Source of the DNA: Excoecaria cochinchinensis
Lineage: Eukaryota; Streptophyta; Magnoliopsida; Malpighiales; Euphorbiaceae
Assembly (NCBI GenBank): GCA_947683425.1
Contig: CANTUQ010000004.1
Location: 29,012,001-29,076,000 of the forward strand
DNA length: 64,000 bases
Direction of reading: 5' to 3'
Positions 46,231 to 58,609 of the stretch are shown here, one piece after another. Numbering within the stretch: the first letter of the stretch is position 1; the number at the start of each line of letters is the position of its first letter. A program made the translations under genes and the position numbers. Below the pieces are notes generated by a model. The model searched no databases. It was given only the letters and a program-made list of their open reading frames with translations, and was not told where the DNA came from.

Positions 46231-49200
46231 TGTAACACCCTTATACTCGTAAATGATACGGATATCGAAAGTCACAGCACTGCACTGACAAATATTACAA
46301 TGCACTCGATAGGTCAGTGAATTTTTTTTCAGCATTAACAATCACAAACATACACATATACAAAAACTTAACAGTATACTAACATGCAATTCAAATACTC
46401 GTACCATACGCCATTACTTCCATCAACTGTGGTCGTATACATGCCATGCTAGTCCTTCTACCCTTGCTGTTGAAACTTCCCTCGATCATCACTACATCTT
46501 CGGCCACATCCAAATCTACTATAACCTACGCGCGGTAACATTCTACGTGCCGAGCATTAAACTGCCCAGTGGTGTATACATATCCTAAATTTTTCACACT
46601 AATATCACATGTAGGTACACACAAACATTTTTTTTTTATTTAAATTATGAGAATATTCATTTTTAAGGCTTTTAAACAGTTATAGCATATTTTTACGGCA
46701 CTCATTATCTTTGCTTTATCATTATTACTACAATCACATTAATCATTATCAGTGCTATTGTCAATATCACTATCACTGTTACTTTTACGATATATCATTA
46801 TTGCGTTCTTTCCATTTTTTTAAGAACTAACTATATTGACAATTTCGTAATTATCTTATAAATAGATTCATTTGTTTTTTTTATTTATTTTTATTGATAC
46901 TTGACCCTTTTCATTTCTATTATTAGTAACTTTATTAGGTGCACTAATAATCTCAACACTGATTACATTATATTTGGTCTGTCAATCAAAAATTAGTTCC
47001 ATTAATGATTCTTTTTATTATTTTATCTATATTATAACTTGTGGATTCCTTCCTTTTTCTTTAACTTATATACTTAATTACAGTCTATAATCGGCCACTT
47101 TATTGATTATTAACTCGCTTATTAATTAGTCATTATTTTCAGCATTAGCGACACTGATCTAATACTATTACTTTCTTTAGGTTCCTAACACTTTCTTTTC
47201 TCTTTTGCACTACACTAACTCTTTTACAGTAATATCTTTCACTATGTTAAATCTTTCACTGTGTTATTCGCTTTATTCGATTCCGAGTCATATTTGCCCT
47301 TGAATGGTTAACACTATAATTTAATCACTAGATAATTTGAACACCTATTATTCCATCGTGATTTTTTTTTATTTCTTCCTTAAGCAATACTATTTTTGTT
47401 ATTACTGACATTGTTATCACAGCCATCTTTTACTCTAGAAATTTCTTGTCAATTATTCAATATTATAATTATAACATATATCTTAACAATCATCTAATCC
47501 ACATTTTTACATTATTGTAGCTCTTGTAGTTTCATTATTAATACATAGATTCTTTTCAATTTTATTCACTTATATCATTAATATTATAATGGGTCTAATA
47601 ATTTCTTTTATATTGACACTTCCTATTAATTACGCTACTATTTATCACTATTACCTTTAAAACCCTTATTTTCCCTTATACTTAGTTAGATACTTTTAAT
47701 TTTCCAATTTAACTAACTTACATAATTAGTCTATCAATTCTTTATAACCTTTCATTCAGTAATCTTTCACTATAACTTAATTCATTATGGCTCCTTTAAT
47801 AATCTTTCCCTAATTTACTAATGTCTATTCAAATCAATATTTTCATTACTTCACTCATTAGTCATTTCTCCAATTAATGTTGTAATATTTTCCATTAATG
47901 GTCCGTCCTTTATTCAATGTATTATTTGATCCCTACATTAACACTATTTGAAACAATTACCTTTATTTTACTCACTTCCCATTTATTCACATTAATGTCA
48001 CTAATTCACATTTTTGCCTCTGCTTATATTCTATTTTCAATTCTGTTACTTTATAAACCTAATTAAATTACACACATATGCCTAATTACACTTTAAATCA
48101 CTTTAAATCCATTATTCAATTAATAATTATTTATACTACAATATTCTAATTTCATTGATTATTTACTCACCAATCAACAAATGTGCACTTAATATCGGTG
48201 TCAACAATTAGCTACATTATAATATTTTAATTAGTCTTACTATTGTAAATTTACAATTTGGTCCCTAAACTTTATGTTAATATGAAATCTTACCTTTAAC
48301 TGTCCCATATTATAAAAATGCCACTATTTAAATCCACTACTTCATTTATTTACTGTTTAACATACACTTCACCATTTAGATTCTATCAAAACATTCTAAT
48401 TCAAATTACACTTTAGTCTTTGCTTAATCTTTACTTTCCAACTTTATTTCTCCAATTTACTATTATTACACTAATGCCACTACTTATTCTTAATATCACC
48501 TTTTAATTTGTTATTATTATTTTCCATTAAATCATTAATCACATTTAACTAATAAATTCATGAAATCAATTACATAATTACTCATTAAATCATATTATGC
48601 ACTAATTATATTTTAATCCTTTTATTAAACTTGCTATTTTATTAATTACATTTAAATCCTTAATCTTTTTCCAAGATTTCCAACTATGTCCACATCTTTT
48701 CTAATAATGACATCTATGTCCCCACTTTTACCATAATTACATCCATGTCCCTTCTTTTACAATAACTTCACTTATGCCCTCATTTACCTCTTAATTAACA
48801 AAATGTCATTACATATGCTTAATTTTATACTTTTAACCTCACTTATTCTTAATTTCCACTTTTATCCCTTTTTATTATTTTTAATTACCAATTTACCCTT
48901 TTTACACTTAAATTCCACTTTTAACCTTATTCTTTTACCAAATTACATTTAGGTCCCTAATTTACCACTTTTACACTAAATTACCATTTTAACCTTATAT
49001 TTAGTCTAAATTACCAAATTACCCTTATGTTTACACTTTTTACCTAACTTTACAACTTTTTACCTACTTAGTGTAAATTTACCATTTTACCCCAAAACTT
49101 TCCATTTATTCCCATTTCAATCCCATTTTCACTCATTTTTACATTTATTACTATTTTAATAATTTTTATCACATAATTACCATTCAATCATTTATTTAAT

Positions 49201-51603
49201 TCCTTTTTGCAAGTTTTCACTATATACCACAATAAATTTCTTTTTTAATCATTTTCTTTTCATTTTTGTCCCTAGTAACATCCAATAAAAAATTTACTAA
49301 CCGGATATGCGGGACGTGGATCCCATAGATCCACTACACTATAAAATGATCCTCAAATGAATCATTCAACACTGCACTGCACTGCACTACACTGAACACT
49401 CAAATCACTGAAAACTGCACTGAGATAGACCGTCATTGGCCTATCAACAGCGAGTTGCCATGACTCATACCGCGGTGTGGAATTCCTATTGCTAGCCAAT
49501 TATATCCTGGACTAGATTTCACTATCAGACAACTACTAAGGGCAAATATCATCATAATTTCACTTGAATTACACATTATGCCAATATACATATTTCAGCA
49601 TACACATCATTATCACTTATAGTTTTACATACACACTCACTTATCATTATTTAACCATTTTATGCCATAATATATCATTAAACATCAAAATACACATTAA
49701 AATTCATATGTACCCAATTCGGCCAACACACTAACTTCTCATTATATTCGCTTTAATTTCATTTAATCATTCAATCATACAATTTACATATTTTACTCAT
49801 TATAAATACCAATTATATACCTTAGTTCACAACATATCCCACTATTTCCTTTAGTAATCCATTCAACCAAACCTATATAAATTCATTATACTTGTTTTTC
49901 ATTCCTTTAATTATTCCATCATACACTACACAAATTATACACATAATAAAGACCATTCATATGTCTTAAACACTTAATATTCATTATGTTTTCCTTAAAT
50001 TTCTATTCGGCCAACCCTAGAATTTTCATACCATAATGTTTTAATTTATTCTAAGCATATTTATACACTTATTTAAGCCCACTAATCATGATTATCAAGT
50101 TAGATTTAATTAAACATGCATTAATCACAATTTTACACTTAAATATGACCTAAAACACATACATAATCAATGGAAAAAAAAGGATATTGTATCCATTCAC
50201 CTTAGATCCTTGCTCTCCACTCCTTAGGCTTCCTTTCCATAGCCTTAATCTTTTGAAACTCTTTTCTCCATAAACTTTCCTTAAGTGGCCGAATCTTCAA
50301 GGATATGAAACCATCATTTCCTTTACTTCCAAATTCAATATAACATCATAAACATACTCTACACAACTTAAAATACCTATGGGAACTTTTAAATCAAATT
50401 ATAGAACCCTAAATCACTTACCCCATTTTTAGGGCATAACCTTTGTCACTTGTTCTAGAGAGGCTAAACTTTGTTTAGGAGGCTTGGATTTAGGGAGAGA
50501 TGAAGAGAGAATTAAAGAAAATGGAGGAAAAATCAAGATGAACATCTATGCCTTATGGAGGAGGAGGAGAGCTACTGGAATTCTAGGGGATTTCCTAGAG
50601 AAATCTGATATTCTAGCCTTTATATAGCCTCTCCTAATGGGCCAAATCATGGGCTAATCAATTAGGCCAAACCAAAAGCCCCTTTAGGTAATTTAAGCCC
50701 ATTTTCCAACCAAAACTAATTTCTCCCACTTTCCAAGTTCAATTTCACTCAAAATAAATTTCATAATTCTTAAAATATATAATTTAGCCTCCACATAAAA
50801 TTTTAGGTCAATTGGAGACCATTTTTCGATCGGCTAATTTATTATCAGTCCGATAACTCAATTTTCTGTCTCACCGTAAAATTTATTTTTCACTAATATT
50901 TAATTATCCATAATATTTCAAGCAAATATATGCTTTTAGAAAATTTTTCTGAGATCCACAGCTCCATTTAGACTCCGGTCAAACCTTGGTCAAACTAGGT
51001 AAACCAAAGTCAACTAGTCTGATTGGTCTGATTCTCTGGTTGAATCGGTTCGGTTCAATTTTCATCCTTAACATCATTTTCACTCTTAATAGCTCATTTG
51101 ACCTTATTTTCATCTCAATGAGGGTCTTTATCCGGTCATGTTCAATTAAACCGGTCCAATTCATCCATTTTTCAATGTCACTATAAAATTACTTTTTTGC
51201 TACCAAACTATTCTACACACTATTCTGAGTCTATTTATGTCTTCAGATGACTTTCAGAGGTCATTTACTATCTTTAAAGCTTCGATCAAACTAGGTACTA
51301 TTTGAATCGAACTAGAGGCTTTTCTTTAGTTTGACTTTCGGAAACCTATTTGACCTCATTTTCTCTCCAAATTACATCAATAGACTCCATTTAATAGGCA
51401 CTTTCCAACAGCCCAATAAAATATTTTTTCCTTCAGGCCTCCCGGTAGGTCACCCATCAGGGGGCTTCCCTAGCATGAACATGTTTAACCTTTCTTCTTT
51501 ACTATCATTTTTGATTTAATTACTGATATTTCCACCTGAAATCCACACTATATACTCTATAGATTTCACTGATCACTACTGACCCGATATTCGGGCCATT
51601 ACA
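46231..51603 (-). mobile_element. complete LTR X, 5.37 kb, minus orientation (5' LTR)
   Basis: On the minus strand it starts TGTAATGGCCCG (51603) and ends GGGTGTTACA (46231), beside a PBS. It is unusually long for an LTR. TATA-like box CTATATAAAGGC near 50616-50627. The 46600-49260 part is very poor in G on the plus strand and made of short degenerate words such as AATTACCATTTTACC. A small ACTGC repeat lies near 49370-49395. No frame longer than about 80 codons looks coding. Confidence 0.75.
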
Positions 51604-53879
51604 TATACCCTATCAACGTCCTCGTGTAGGTCAAAGAGAAGCATAGCAAGGTTAATGAGCCAAAGAAGATGTCCAATTGGACATAAGGCAAACTAGACAA
51701 GAGCAAGTACTATGAATTTCATAAAGATGTTAGTCACACGACTAATGAATGCAACTCTTTGAAGGAGGAGATCGAAAAGCTCTTGTAATGGTGGTCTTCG
51801 AAGAGATTCATAGGGCCTACATAAAAGAGTCCCTGTAAGTCACCTACAGGAAGGAAAGATTGATCGAATTTCAAAAGTGATAAGGAGAATAGAAAGCCAA
51901 GAAATGTTGAGCGTCAAAGGCAAAGAGCTGGGGCAATCAACATGATTACTGAGGGATCATCATATGGAGAGAATTTTTATAAGCAAAGGCATATACTTCT
52001 TAGCTAAATTCGAGAAGCTACCACTTATTTCAATATCGCTAGAAGATGCGGGCGATCTGAAGTTCTTTCATAAAGATGCCTTAGTTGTCTAAGTGACAAT
52101 CAACAACTTCTTAGTGAAGAGAATCATAATCAATAGAGGAAGTGTGGTGAATATCCGCACCTTAGAAGCCTACAAGAAGATGGGCCTAAAGATCGATGAG
52201 CTAAAGCCAAGCACCACCCCATTAATCAGGCTCGACAATGCCATCATTCTAGTGGTAAGATCGGTAGATCTCTTCATAGAGCTCGAAGATGAAGCAGTGA
52301 CCCATAAGTACAAAACCACATTTATGGTGATGGATATAGGCTTCACATATAATGAAATTTATAGAAAGCCGTCGCTTTTTTCAGAGTGGAGCAATGATCA
52401 GCATCAGTTATATGGTCATGAAGCTGCCCACAGTTGCAGGAGTGGTAATCCTAAGAGGAAATAAAAATGCCTCTAGCAAAGCCTATATTTCAATGATAAA
52501 GCAAGGGAGGAAGGCCTACATAGTAGAGCTGAGCCTTGATAAGAAAAAAGAAGAGATTGGGAAGCCTGGGATGAACCCAAAAGGGGAGTTGATTACAAAG
52601 GAGCTATCAAAGGGAAAATAAGTGTAGATTTGATCAGGAATGACCAAGGAGGTGGAAGAGGAAGCATTGCAAGAACTGATGATCAATCAGGCCTCATTTG
52701 CATGGAAGCCAAAAGATATCCCTAATATTGACAAAAAGGTCATCACATACAAGCTAAACACTGATATGAACCACCCTCCTATTAAGCAGAAGCTGGGAAG
52801 GCATGCACCTCAATCGGAGAAAGTTCATTTTAGAGGAAGTTGATAGACTCCTGAAAGATGGAACAATAAAAAAAGTCAACTATGATTAGCTCGCCAATGT
52901 GGTCATGGTGAAGAAGAACAACAGAAAGCTTAGAATGTGAGTTGATTTTATAGATCTCAACAAAACTTTCCCGAAAGAGAGCTACCCACTTTCGAATATT
53001 GACCATCTTGTAGACGTTACGGCCTGCCATGCGATATACTCTTTAGTCGATGTTTATGATGGCTACCACCAGATTTTTGTGTGCTTTATAAATGGATCAA
53101 AAGAAGATGAGTTTTATCACAGATGATAGAACATTTTGCTACAAGGTCATGACATTCGGTCTGAAGAATGCTTGAGCAACATAACAGCAATTGATGAATA
53201 AAATATTATAAAAATCAAATAAAAAATAATATGGAGGTATAAGTTGACGACATGATCACAAAGAGCAAAATCCAAGAGGAGCATGCTGCCAATTTGATCA
53301 AAGTTTTTGACACTCTGAACAAGTTTTAGATGAAATTGAACCCGGAGAAATGCGTCTTCGGAGTGCCATAAGCAAAATTTTGGGCTTTATAGTTTGCTAA
53401 TAGGGAATTAAAGCCAACCTAGAGAAAATAAAGGCAATTTTAGACTTGTGGCCCCCATGTAGTATTAAAAGCTGAATGAGAGAATCACAACTTTAAGGAG
53501 ATTCATATCTTCCTTAGTAAAGCATTTCACGCCTTTCTTTAAGAAGCTGAGAAATAATGATGTCTTCAACTGGGAAGTGGATTATCAGAAAGCCTTCAAA
53601 GAGTTAAAACAATTCCTCACCAACCTACTATTACTAAGTCAACCAGCTCCTTGTGAGAGACTTTTCTTTTATTTGTCCACTTAAGGAGAGGTAGTGGCAG
53701 TAATTCTGGTTGGAGAAGAAGGAACCCAATAATTGCCAATTTACTATGTCAGCCAAGTGGTGAGAGGGTCAGAACTAAGAAAAGTCCAACAAAACAGTTG
53801 ATCATTGCACTAATTATGTTTACTAGGAAACTGAGATAGTACTTCAAAGCTCTCATCATAGCTTTTGGTTTGATCAACC
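51604..53879 (+). pseudogene. old Tat-lineage Ty3/Gypsy gag-pol remnant
   Basis: Degenerate but ordered: gag tail DKSKYYEFHKDVSHTTNECN (about 51698-51786, a worn zinc-knuckle), protease-like region 52093-52400 (IINRGSVVNIRTLEAYKKMGL, where an Asp-Gly-Gly/Ser is expected), RT 52815-53100 (EVDRLLKDGTIKKVNYD, NVVMVKKNNRKLRM, VDFIDLNKTFPKESYPL, DHLVDVTA), then RNase H-type sequence 53500-53870 (FKKLRNNDVFNWE, AFKELKQFLTN, IYYVSQVVRGSE). This is the non-chromovirus Tat/Ogre-type RT. Stops and indels are frequent. It is cut at 53880 by the next LTR and at 51603 by LTR X, so it is the oldest layer here. Confidence 0.8.
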
Positions 53880-55930
53880 TGTAACACCCCAAAACCACCC
53901 CAGTAGTTTGAGCCTGTCAGTGTCTATATTTGTGTGCTTTATATGTTGCATGTATCTGTTAATTTGGATTATTTATTTAATTTATATGTGTATATGTATT
54001 AGTTTGAGAAGAGGATATAGGTTGGTATATGATTTAATGTATGGGAGTAAGATGTGAGCAAGGGATAAATTAGTGTGTATAGAAGTGTATGGGAGTAGGG
54101 TGTGTTATGGGGCAAGTGTCTTATGGGGAGAATGACATGTGGCATAAATGATAAGTTAGCATTTAATGGGTTTGGTGAGAGAGAGAGAGAACAACCATCC
54201 CTTCTTGTTTCCCGTTCTTTTTCCCTCTTTCACACCATTCTCTCTTTTTCTTCTTTCTTCTTCTTTGTTCCTTCTTTTCTGGGCCCGATCTTGCTCCCTC
54301 TCCTTTCCTTGAGTAGTTTGGGTTGTTTAGCTTGTAAATTTGAAGCTCAAAAGGTAATTATTGGTTAGCGATGTCCTAGATTTTCTTCTTCCTCTTCTCT
54401 AGGTTTTATAATTATATATGTATATGTGTGGGTTGTTGTAAAATTGATCTTAGTTGTTGTGGGTTTGTGGTTCAGAGGAGTCTCCCAGATCGGAAAAAGG
54501 GAAAGAAATCGTTAGCGGGAGCAGAGCTCACGAGTAGGAGCAGAGGAGATAAGGTTTGGGAATATTTGTTTCATATGTGTATTTGTGATTTAAGTTGGGT
54601 TTTGGCGCTTTTAGCTTTGATTAGAGTTACGAATTGAATATGTATAACTTGAAGTGAAATTAGCATGATATTTGGTGCTAGAGAATGAATATGGTTGAAG
54701 GATTTGCAAGAAATCATGTGAATAATTGCAATGGTTGTTAAATATACTGTTTTGGAATTTCGTGGAATTGGGCATGCATTTGGCTTGATTTAATTGAGAT
54801 AAATGGTGATAAAGCTGGGTTTTTAATTATATTATGTGTCACACCCCACAAGTGGCTTAATTGGATTTAGCGATTTTAATTGGGCAATTAAGGGTAATTG
54901 AGTAATTTACTAGTGAATGAGGATTTTATTGCAAGAATTATATGTAATTTAATTGGCAGATTTTGTTATAGTGAGTAAAAGGTAATTTGACAAGGACTAT
55001 TTGGTAAAAGAGGAATAAGTGGAAATGTAAACTTGTGCATGTGTGCCAAGTGGAGAGTGAGTGTGTGCACGTGGGTGAGGGAAGAGAGAGGTCTGGATGT
55101 GTTAGTGCTGGAAAACTAAAGACTGAAGTTCTTCTCTCTTTTGCTTTCTCTCATGTTAGCCATACCGTCCCTCTCCATTTACTGCTCTTTTCCCATTTGC
55201 ATGTGTGTTCAGTCATTGTGGAACTAGGGTTTGAGATTAGAAAAGAAGTTACAGAAGGTAAGTGGCTATTGGTTTCGTGTGGTTCTTCTTCTCATATGGG
55301 TTTTTAGAGATTCTGTTCTTGGGTTTTAATTGTGGCTTTATCTGTTTGCAAGCATCTGAGGATTAAAGGAAAGAGAAAGGAAAAGGGCAAGATAGTGGAC
55401 TGAGAGTGCAAGTGGACGTTTTTGAACTTCATTCAGGTTTGGGAGTGTGTCTGTTTTTCCCATTTTGGGTCCTGTTTCCAGTTTTGGTATTAATGTGTTT
55501 ATGTGTGTGTTTGTATATGGAAACGCTAGAGATATGTAATGTTGTTGATAATGTTAGTTATATGCATCTGATCGTCAATTGCATGGGTAATGTGATGTGT
55601 ATATATATGATTTCTGTAGAAAAGAAGGTTAATGAGTATGCAAATGAGATGGTGATACATGTATATAGATGTGAAATTCTGAGTTGTGCCTCTTTCTGGT
55701 TACATGCTGTGATGGTATGATAATGTGTATAATTGGAATGTATTTGCTATAAATGTGCTCAGAAGACCTAAAGGTACGCGTTTGCATAATTATTGCATGA
55801 AAAAGGGATTTAGATAAATTGGGATTTGGAATCTTAGTGGTACTCTGTTTTTACGTTTTTCTGGGTTTTTACTTGTCTGAAGTTCTGAAGTTATTGAGTT
55901 TGAGAAGAGAAGCAGAAGTGTGAGAAGGAG

Positions 55931-56184
55931 GTGACGAGACGTGATGGAGCATCACGCCGTGACCCCCTTCTCTGTTGAAGGTCACGAGACGTGATGCTGC
56001 ATCACGCCGTGACCTGTTTCACTTTCCTGCGTGTCACGGGACGAGACCTCGTGATCTCCTTTCCCTCTCCTCACAGGCGTCACGAGACGTGACTGATGGT
56101 CACGCCGTGACTGCCTTGCTTTTTTTTGCCTGGCACTCGCGTGAAGCCTGTGTCACGAGACGTGACGAATGGTCACGGCGTGAC
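55931..56184. repeat. array of GTCACGAGACGTGAC-type palindromes (LTR subfamily D)
   Basis: Units near 55931, 55981, 56033, 56079 and 56152 carry GTCACGAGACGTGA followed by ATCACGCCGTGAC. LTR positions 1095-1348. The half-site CACG/CGTG is shared with subfamily C, the rest is not. Confidence 0.88.
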
Positions 56185-57024
56185 CAGCCTTCCCTGCTGT
56201 CCTGTTTTATTAAAACAAAGTTTTAACTTCTGTTTTAAGGGTTTTTGCACTACATGACAAATGTTTGAGTTAAAATTGTATTGTATTTTGGATAATTGCA
56301 TAATATTGGGTTTTGTATACATGATTAATGATTAATCTACATGATTTACATGTTTATAATTTATTTAACATGGACTTGTTCAATATGAACTATTTGTTCT
56401 TATTACCTCCTATAACTGATATTCATACATTTAAATGTTCTGAATTGGATCAATATACGTGTATATATAAGTTAGTATTTAATGAAATTCACATGACATG
56501 ATACGTGAATTATTGAGTCGTATACTTGATTAAATAATTAATGTACATAACTTACTAGTATATATATTTTACATGAACATAAATGGTCTTGAATGTGAAT
56601 TATTTGTACTTTGGCCTCCAATAATTGATACTGGATGTATTAAAATGTTTCTGAATTTGATCTAGATACATGTATACGTGAAATATGTATTTGTATTTAG
56701 TTGTATTTTAATATTTAAAGTTACATGTTTCCAAAATGTGAACAGTATATATGTATACATGGATTATTTCTAGATGAATTATAAGTTCATATTACATTCA
56801 GTAATTAATATTTGAACATATGTATATGTTTCTGATTTTGATCAATGTACATGAATACATGAATTATTGAGTTGTATTCTTTGAGCCTGAATAAGTCATA
56901 GTAGTGGATAAGTAAGCGCTTACTTAGGTCAGAGTGTGTGTGCAGCTGCTATATGATAAAACGATATATGCGGGTCCATTTGGATCCTTGTTTCGACCAT
57001 ATTTGGTCTATATGAAAATAAAGC

Positions 57025-57106
57025 GAGACTTCGGTCTCTATATGGAAAATACATGTTTGAGACTCATGTCTCTATATGCTTGGGATACTGTGTTCAATCA
57101 GTATCC
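57025..57106 (+). promoter_or_regulatory. three small hairpins, subfamily D
   Basis: GAGAC-TTCG-GTCTC (57025-57038), GAGAC-TCAT-GTCTC (57059-57072) and GGATACTG..CAGTATCC (57083-57106). The first has the C(UUCG)G tetraloop known to be very stable in RNA. A GACCA..TGGTC stem precedes them at 56995-57008. Confidence 0.75.
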
Positions 57107-57164
57107 AAATGACCGTATCCACTTCTAGAGAGTATTTCAGACTAATCAGGCTACATGTTTATAT

Positions 57165-57169
<5 letters not shown>

Positions 57170-57201
<32 letters not shown>
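57170..57201. repeat. (TA)n microsatellite
   Basis: About fifteen TA units inside the solo LTR. Confidence 0.95.
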
Positions 57202-57203
<2 letters not shown>

Positions 57204-57434
57204 ATATGTTGAGATGTTTATTGACAAGATTAAAGGTATATGTTGTATATGAAATATAGTATAACTTTGTGTTTATACACCTTGAGTGTGTATGTATTTG
57301 GAATGGTGAGAAATATGTAGATTTTAATTATGTTTTAATAGTTAATTACTTGTAATGTATGTTTATGGTTGGGATGAGATTATAGTATTGTTGTAAATAT
57401 TGTATATGCATATTGTTAGTTTGTTTTGTTCCTC

Positions 57435-57480
57435 CCCACTAAGCGTTATCGCTTAGCACGGGCTCTTTTCCCGTGCAGGT
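57435..57480 (+). promoter_or_regulatory. conserved double-hairpin block with acceptor-like site, subfamily D
   Basis: CTAAGCG-TTAT-CGCTTAG, then CACGGG-CTCTTTT-CCCGTG, ending CCGTGCAG|GT at 57478/57479. Both stems are perfect; the second is one base pair longer than in subfamily E. Confidence 0.65.
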
Positions 57481-57957
57481 GGCGAGTTTGGATTTGGAGT
57501 CAGATATCTGCGGGTCGGCCACTAGGAGTCTTTTGATGAAGTTATTTTTTTAAAGTCTTCCGCTGTAATTTTTGTATATGGCTTGTGTATAGCAAAGTAA
57601 ATCTTTTGTAAAGCAACAAATATTATTTTTGTATATGTATTCGATTACAAGCCTCATTTTGTAAAACAGTACGGATATATGTTATATGTAAAAAGGGTTT
57701 ACTATTATATGATTAAAAGTTTCTTTATTTTATATTTGGTTTTTGTTTATACATGTGAATATGGATTTGTTATATGTGTTTGCCCGCGTGGCACTCCGGC
57801 ATCCTTCCAACGGGGATGGCGGGGTGTTACATTATGAGTTGTTGATGCTTGTGTTGTTTACTTTTGAGGTTTATAATCAATTTTGGAAGTTTGAATGTGT
57901 TTAGTGGGAAAATTATGCAGATTTTGGGCGTAAGAGCTGAAAAACCCGTATCTATGG

Positions 57958-58296
57958 TGATCGCGACACTGTCGCGAGCACGACAGAGCGTGGAGGTTTC
58001 AGCCCTCGTGCCGGCACGAGAGGTGTCGCGCCAAGGAGCTCGAAGGGAGCTCTCTGTCGCGAGCGCGACAGAGTGCTCGATCTCCGAGCATGTGCAAGTC
58101 TCTCTTCTGTCGCGAGTGCAATAACCCTCGCGAGCGCGACAGAGAGCATCACCTACGTCCTCTCGCGAGCACGAGGTTACTCGCGATCGCGAGATGAGGC
58201 GGGGAGGTGTATTTTGGCTTCTGTTGCGAGCGCGACGGTCGTCGCGAGCGCGACGGTCGTCGCGAGCGCGACGGTCGTCGCGAGCGCGACGGTCGT
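57958..58296. repeat. array of GTCGCGAGCGCGAC-type palindromes with four 18-bp tandem units (subfamily E)
   Basis: GTCGCGAGCGCGAC-like words recur throughout. The end, 58225-58296, is four head-to-tail 18-bp units CGCGAGCGCGACGGTCGT, identical except for the first base of the first. LTR positions about 1078-1417 after removing the nested LTR. Confidence 0.9.
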
Positions 58297-58609
58297 GACT
58301 TCCAAACTTGATTTCTTCTCCTTTTTGCTTAATGACTTGATTTCTTTTGCATGCACTCTTTTATTAAAGCCTTGAATACCTATTTAAATGAATAATATGT
58401 ATGTTAATTTGACAAGATTTCGTATAACCTGCTAATGTCGGAAAGTGGATAGTTAGGCATGCCTAATAGAGTTATGTGTTGCTGCAGCTATGTGTACTAT
58501 TTTGGACCCTAATCAGGTCCCCCGATCGGATCCTCGCGATCCTTCTGTTTGAATCTTTCTTAAGATTCTATATGAAAATAATTTGGAACAAAAATAAAAA
58601 GAATGATTT

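Larger units (their letters stand above)
54837..57831 (+). mobile_element. solo Tekay-like LTR (subfamily D), 2995 bp
   Basis: Starts TGTCACACCCC, ends GGGGTGTTACA, and is flanked by exact TTATG copies (54832-54836 and 57832-57836), with no interior: a solo LTR left by recombination between two LTRs. Landmarks: AAG|GTAAGT donor-like site at 55258, palindromic array 55931-56184, AAGTAAGCGCTTACTT palindrome 56910-56925, UUCG-type hairpins 57025-57106, a (TA)n run 57170-57200, and double-hairpin block 57435-57480. The ORFs inside are short and unconvincing. Confidence 0.92.

Noticed and set aside
31446..53879. A host gene between the elements
   Set aside because: Every recognisable peptide is gag, protease, RT, RNase H, integrase or chromodomain; the remaining sequence is AT-rich LTR.
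54102..55720. Candidate small host genes (ORFs of 70-104 codons)
   Set aside because: They fall within LTR E or solo LTR D, have skewed composition and no domain, and sit between LTR landmarks.
57170..57201. A TATA promoter
   Set aside because: It is a (TA)n microsatellite in the middle of a solo LTR, far from the pyrimidine-rich start region.
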